From Ktedonobacter sp. SOSP1-85 (lineage in GTDB: Bacteria > Chloroflexota > Ktedonobacteria > Ktedonobacterales > Ktedonobacteraceae), in contig NZ_BNJI01000001.1 of NCBI RefSeq assembly GCF_016587415.1, forward strand, positions 2,271,501-2,335,500: a stretch of DNA of 64,000 nucleotides, given 5' to 3'. A model generated the notes under the pieces. The model worked only from the letters and a program-made list of their open reading frames with translations, did not search any database and was not told where the DNA came from. A program made the translations under genes and the position numbers. This document shows positions 60,160 through 64,000 of this stretch, one piece after another. Each line of letters opens with the position of its first letter. Positions within the stretch are counted from its first letter, which is position 1.

Positions 60160-60330
60160 ATGAAAGCCGTTAAAACACACGTGGGTCGCTGCGATACCTG
60201 TGGCGAGCCTGCCGCCTATGCCCAGCTCCTCTCAGGAGGTCGCCGCTTCCTCTTCTGTGAGGAACACGTCCCGCCCCTGGTCAAGAAACAGGCCGAGGCC
60301 GCAAGCAAGCAAGAGGGAACCACGAAATAA
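60160..60330 (+). CDS. Tiny zinc-ribbon protein
   Basis: 56 residues: MKAVKTHVGRCDTCGEPAAY, then QLLSGGRRFLFCEEHVPPLV and a polar KQAEAASKQEGTTK tail. C-x2-C and C-x2-H form one zinc site. GAGGAGG lies 11 bases before the ATG. Codon use matches neighbouring genes (GTC, CGC, CTC-rich). Function unknown; a small protein-binding or nucleic-acid-binding role is possible. Convergent with the GAF histidine kinase. Confidence 0.7.
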   Translation: MKAVKTHVGRCDTCGEPAAYAQLLSGGRRFLFCEEHVPPLVKKQAEAASKQEGTTK

Positions 60331-60376
60331 GAAAGCGCTCATGCTGAGCCTGCATCCTATCCCACAGCTCTCGTTT

Positions 60377-62494
60377 TTAGGCCATGGGTAGCTGGACCGT
60401 AAATGTCGACCCTTCTCCTGGGATCCCGCTGCTCGTAATCCAGATTTTCCCGCCCATGGCTTCTATCAACCGCCTGGAGATATATAAGCCCAGCCCCGAT
60501 CCCCGCACTGGACTATTCACATCCCCCTCTAAACGATAGAAACGCTGAAAGACAAGCTCCTGATCCTCTGGCGCGATCCCCTTCCCTCTATCAGTCACAT
60601 CGATACGCACCACAGCCCCTGGCGCCTGGTAGGCCGAGGCAGAAAGGTAAAGTGGTGTCCCTGGTTCCGAATATTTTAATGCATTGACGCACACGTTGAG
60701 CAAGACCTGGCGCAAGCGCATTGGATCAGCCTGCACCGAGAGATCATCGGCCACCTGTACATGCAATTCCCGCTTCTCCCTGGTGAGATTCGGTTCAATC
60801 ATCAGGATTACGCTCTCAAAAGCCTCAGAGACAGAGACGCGCTTGAGCAAGGCTGGTCGAATAATTACATCCCGTTCCAGGCGGCTCGCATCCATGACAT
60901 TCGATAAAAGCATCGTCAGTTCATCGCATCCACGACGCGCCTTCTCCAGGAAATCCGCACGCTCCTCAGGAGGCAGCACATCACCATATTGCACAATAAG
61001 CTCAATATAGCCCTGAACGGCGGTCAAGGGAGTACGTAGTTCGTGAGAAGCTGTCATCATAAACTGGTCCTTCATCTGGTCCAGTTCTTGCAGACGCCGG
61101 TGTGCATTACGCAAGCGCTCATACAGGCGGGCATTAGTGAAGGCCACCGCAGCCTGCTCACTAAAATCCTGGGCGTGTGGCAAATCAAAGACGGAGAAAG
61201 CGCGTCGCTGACGACCAGCCGACTGCCTTCGAGCGAAGACCAGCAAACCAATCGGCTCCCCCTCTGCCATCATCGGCACCAGGATGGCGGAGTTCACTCC
61301 GCATTGCCAGAGTACATTGCGCAACACCCCTTTCTGCACACTATTGCAAGCCGCCTTGTCTGGGGGGCTAACATCCGAACGGGTAGGCGATAATTTACAA
61401 ACGGAGACGGCATCGGCTCTCTCCAGGTGCACTAACCGGGCTTGGAGATCAAAAAAGGTCTGCCCATCTGGCTCCTGCACGCTCAGCTCGGGCCAGGTAG
61501 TGGAGGGAGCCACTCTCTCCTGCTCTTTATCCCAACAGGTCAGAGGCGCAAGTTTCTCACGCTTCTCATCGGGCAAATAAAAGATAGTATAGTCAGCGTC
61601 GAGGGCATGCCCGCCTTCATCACAAATCAACTGGTTCATTTCTCCCAGCTCAATGGCGGCCGCGTTCAACCGTGTCGCGATATTTGCCAGAGCCTGGGCG
61701 AAGACCTGGCGCTCATGTGCTTCCTCATACAAGCGGGCATATTCTAGAAAGGTTGCCAACTGCTCAGCATAGAGGCGCAAAAGCGAGGCTTCACTCATGC
61801 TCAAAGCGCTACCCGAGCAGCGGGCCACCCCAAGCGCCCCTAGCTTCTTGCCATGATAGAGCAGGGGAAAAAAGGTGATCAGCGAGACGTGTTGCTCGCG
61901 CATCCAGGTATCAAATTGAGCCACCCCTTGTATATGCCAGTTAATCGTTGTTTCCTCGCCTGCCTGACAAATGGAGGTAAGCTTATTTGGCTCGCGCGAA
62001 CGCCAGCTAAGTAGGGTTGATGTAGAGGAGACAGCATGAATGAGTAGCGATTGTGCAGAAGATGCGCCTTCCCCTGGTTCCTCCAGTGTCAGTAACACGA
62101 CAGCATCATACCCTAAAATAGCCGAGAGCTGGCGCACCGCCTCTTCATGCAGGCGCGCCCTATCTAACACATCTACCAGAGGATTCACCAGTATACGCAA
62201 CAGATTAATTTCATTTTGTTGCTGCTTATGAGAACGCCAGAAGGTCTGATTCTGCCGCAAGGTAACCAGTGAACGAGCCAGCGCCAGGGCCGAAAGGAGG
62301 CTCACCAGGAAGAGTAAAAGGCCCGTCCACACATCGCTGGTCGCCATCTCTCGATACACAAGCAATCCAAGTAGCAGCACAATACACAGGTAGAGCAGGA
62401 TGCTTAGCACCACACTCCACCCTATTGTACCGCCAGTATAGAAGGCCAGGCGCATTCTTTTATTCAGTAATCGCTCGTTTTTATGCTGTCCCAT
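60377..62494 (-). CDS. Membrane sensor histidine kinase with GAF domains
   Basis: About 705 residues from ATG 62494 (AGGA five bases upstream; GTG 62530 also in frame). Two membrane helices near the N terminus (IGWSVVLSILLYLCIVLLLGLLVY; WTGLLLFLVSLLSALALA), two GAF domains (about 95-265 and 270-460), then HisKA (MMTASHELRTPLTAVQGYIEL) and HATPase_c (VCVNALKYSEPG, VTDRGKGIAPEDQELVFQRFYR, SGLGLYISRRLIEAMGG). No receiver or response regulator next to it. Ligand unknown. Confidence 0.9.
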   Translation of the reverse strand: MGQHKNERLLNKRMRLAFYTGGTIGWSVVLSILLYLCIVLLLGLLVYREMATSDVWTGLLLFLVSLLSALALARSLVTLRQNQTFWRSHKQQQNEINLLRILVNPLVDVLDRARLHEEAVRQLSAILGYDAVVLLTLEEPGEGASSAQSLLIHAVSSTSTLLSWRSREPNKLTSICQAGEETTINWHIQGVAQFDTWMREQHVSLITFFPLLYHGKKLGALGVARCSGSALSMSEASLLRLYAEQLATFLEYARLYEEAHERQVFAQALANIATRLNAAAIELGEMNQLICDEGGHALDADYTIFYLPDEKREKLAPLTCWDKEQERVAPSTTWPELSVQEPDGQTFFDLQARLVHLERADAVSVCKLSPTRSDVSPPDKAACNSVQKGVLRNVLWQCGVNSAILVPMMAEGEPIGLLVFARRQSAGRQRRAFSVFDLPHAQDFSEQAAVAFTNARLYERLRNAHRRLQELDQMKDQFMMTASHELRTPLTAVQGYIELIVQYGDVLPPEERADFLEKARRGCDELTMLLSNVMDASRLERDVIIRPALLKRVSVSEAFESVILMIEPNLTREKRELHVQVADDLSVQADPMRLRQVLLNVCVNALKYSEPGTPLYLSASAYQAPGAVVRIDVTDRGKGIAPEDQELVFQRFYRLEGDVNSPVRGSGLGLYISRRLIEAMGGKIWITSSGIPGEGSTFTVQLPMA

Positions 62495-62616
62495 ACCAAT
62501 CCTACCCATTGAGCCAGACACGCTCCACACTCATCATTGAGGGGTGATACAACACTCCTACCACCTTTTCGTTATACCTTGCGAGAGAAACACTCCTACG
62601 CCCAGCGTCAGTCAGA

Positions 62617-63378
62617 CTAAAAATAGTTTGAGGAGATCCCTCCATCCACCATCAACCAGGTCCCGGTCGTCCAGGCAGATTCATCGGAGGCCAGGTACAA
62701 GGCCATATAGACAATATCCTTTGGATCACCAAAGCGCCCCATCGGGATACGATTGAGCCGCGTATTACGCGCCTCCTCGCTGGTCCAGAGATGACGAAGC
62801 AACTCGGTCTCTATCGGGCCGGGACAGATGGCGTTGCAGCGAATGCCCTGGCGACCGTACTGCACTGCCAGCGACTTGGTCAGGCCCAGCAGACCACCTT
62901 TAGAGATAGTATAAGCATCCTGGGGGACCGTACACCCCAGAAAAACGACCAGCGAGGCAATATTGATGATCGATCCCCTACCCTGCTCAAGCATATGTGG
63001 AATAGCGTAGCGTGAGCAGAGATAGGCACTCTTGAGATTGACATCCATGACCTTCTGCCACAGGGCATCGGTGATCTGCTCCAAACCCTCATCCTCTGGC
63101 GGCATCACTCCCGCATTATTATAGAGTACATCGATATGCCCAAACGCCTCTATGACCTGAGCCACCATGCCTTTCACTGCCTCTTCGCTCGAGACATCGG
63201 CACGACAGAAGAGGGCTTTTCCACCAGCCTGGCGAATCTCAGTCGCCGCCTGCTCGCCCCTGTCATCAATATCAACCAGGGCGACGCTTGCCCCTTCCCT
63301 GGCAAAAATCTCAGCCGCCAGCTTGCCCATGCCACTCGCCGCTCCCGTAATGATCGCAACCTTGTCAGCCAGACGCAT
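62617..63378 (-). CDS. Short-chain dehydrogenase/reductase (3-oxoacyl-ACP reductase-like)
   Basis: 253 residues from ATG 63378 (AAGGAAG upstream). Classical SDR: T-G-x3-G-x-G as TGAASGMGK, LVDIDD (Asp favours NAD), NNAG, catalytic Ser in IINIASLVVF and Y-x3-K as YTISKGG, with ICPGPIETEL after it. FabG-like or glucose-dehydrogenase-like; substrate unknown. A class C element lies about 30 bp upstream. Confidence 0.92.
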   Translation of the reverse strand: MRLADKVAIITGAASGMGKLAAEIFAREGASVALVDIDDRGEQAATEIRQAGGKALFCRADVSSEEAVKGMVAQVIEAFGHIDVLYNNAGVMPPEDEGLEQITDALWQKVMDVNLKSAYLCSRYAIPHMLEQGRGSIINIASLVVFLGCTVPQDAYTISKGGLLGLTKSLAVQYGRQGIRCNAICPGPIETELLRHLWTSEEARNTRLNRIPMGRFGDPKDIVYMALYLASDESAWTTGTWLMVDGGISSNYF

Positions 63379-63406
63379 ATGCTTCCTTTCATATGGTGCC
63401 AATTAA

Positions 63407-63507
63407 TTGTAGGGTCCATGCTGGCATGGACTCTTCGCCCGCAGGTTGATACCCAGCCGCTGGAGAGATCGCTGCGCTAGCAGTCCATGCCAGCATGGAC
63501 CCTACAC
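63407..63507. repeat. Class C inverted repeat, copy 5
   Basis: TTGTAGGGTCCATGCTGGCA and complement around about 45 bp; located in the 5' region of the SDR gene and 55 bp after the next gene's stop. Confidence 0.85.
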
Positions 63508-63561
63508 GCTCTTTTGTCTTCATTGACAGGCATTGATACATATGCCCCGAAGCACAACAGG

Positions 63562-64000
63562 CTATGACTGCCGCTCTTTCACAATGTCCAGGTACCAGTA
63601 GGGTTGGCGCTTACGTAGCATTGGCTTGGCGCGTACGACGTTCCCGGGAATAGAATCCAGGATATTATAAGCCAGCTCGCCCGTCAACGAGCCCGCCATA
63701 TCGCCGGGAGCATAGTCAAGCATATGCGTGGTACGTCGCCCTGTGCGCTGCTCACGCGTATCAATGGTCATCATCATCAAGCCTGGTTCATCTTCATCGG
63801 CCACGACCTCATTGGTATAGTTTGGCGAAAACACGCCACTCATACCATTAGCCCGCCCGCCTGCGCACTCCTGGCTCCAGTTCGCCAGGGCGAGATACAC
63901 ATTATGCTCGGCGGCACGTACCCGCCAGAGCAGGTGATGAGGCTGACTCCCATCCTCATCCATAAAGAAACTAAACGACGTGCGCGCTCCAGGGGTCGCC
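63562..64000 (-). CDS. C-terminal part of an unidentified protein
   Basis: The frame is open through the window edge (upstream residues read ...GARTSFSFF before the internal Met), so the N terminus is missing; at least 145 residues are visible. Mixed alpha/beta composition with DEDGSQPHHLLWRVRA, MMMTIDTREQRTGRRTTHML and the end PYWYLDIVKERQS. No family recognised. Confidence 0.65.
   Translation of the reverse strand, partial: ATPGARTSFSFFMDEDGSQPHHLLWRVRAAEHNVYLALANWSQECAGGRANGMSGVFSPNYTNEVVADEDEPGLMMMTIDTREQRTGRRTTHMLDYAPGDMAGSLTGELAYNILDSIPGNVVRAKPMLRKRQPYWYLDIVKERQS

Overview
The window is 64 kb of ordinary chromosome with about 48 protein genes, three tRNA genes, no rRNA, no CRISPR array and no intact insertion sequence. 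The gene set points to a Ktedonobacteria-like member of the Chloroflexota. This is an inference from several signs: a zinc-ribbon/Ser-Thr-kinase fusion, type 2 IPP isomerase, an actinobacterial-type inositol-phosphate synthase, a WhiG/FliA-type sigma factor with no flagellar genes nearby, many TTG/GTG starts, and intergenic regions rich in large palindromes. A near-consensus parS site at 291-306 suggests the replication-origin domain.

Layout. 1-6 kb: GNAT fragment, parS, a promoter-plus-terminator small-RNA candidate, endonuclease III, a frameshifted nucleotidyltransferase, a soluble histidine kinase and two tandem SRPBCC paralogues. 6-14.5 kb: tRNA-Arg, sufB behind a consensus promoter, a double-kinase zinc-ribbon protein, citrate synthase, an ECF sigma/anti-sigma pair and a membrane protein. 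14.5-24 kb: HtrA protease, TPR protein, HD phosphohydrolase, HAD and dual-specificity phosphatases, a DUF1385 protein, a glycolipid-type glycosyltransferase and ribosomal protein L31. 24-32 kb: purB, a membrane glycosyltransferase, fni, mobA and a PfkB kinase. 32-36 kb: a DUF1611 (DgcN-like) gene and an enolase-superfamily epimerase flank an operon of one catalytically dead and one intact ClpP. 36-43.5 kb: HD protein, a split Cas4-like pair, a TIGR00300 protein, a WYL regulator, a YcaQ-like glycosylase and a CDF transporter with three cytosolic domains. 43.5-46.3 kb: two tRNA-Ser genes, then a WhiG/FliA sigma factor, a FlgM-like protein and CsrA. 46.4-52.6 kb: inositol-phosphate synthase, a sugar epimerase, a degenerate GGDEF + MshEN protein, an unknown helical protein and a Y-family polymerase with lost catalytic acids. 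52.7-64 kb: a DUF4012 protein, a CHAT-like/ClpA-type AAA+ fusion, a tiny zinc-ribbon protein, a GAF histidine kinase, an SDR and a truncated gene.

The intergenic DNA is as notable as the genes. Four classes of structured element recur. (A) Seven copies of a ~60-bp three-armed palindrome (closing stem plus two stem-loops) always lie 16-73 bp from a start codon. (B) A long palindrome with GACGCTGCTAAAGC arms supplies the last residues and stop codon of three unrelated genes. (C) Five copies of an inverted repeat with TGTAGGGTCCATGC arms. (D) About 18 long hairpins, each with its own sequence (arms about 23-35 bp, many perfect), sit at gene 3' ends, several next to a short GCGCCGCAGGCGC motif. 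The strongest candidates for undescribed biology are element A, the CHAT-Clp fusion (possibly linked to the dead/active ClpP pair), the WhiG-FlgM-CsrA module and the split Cas4-like pair.
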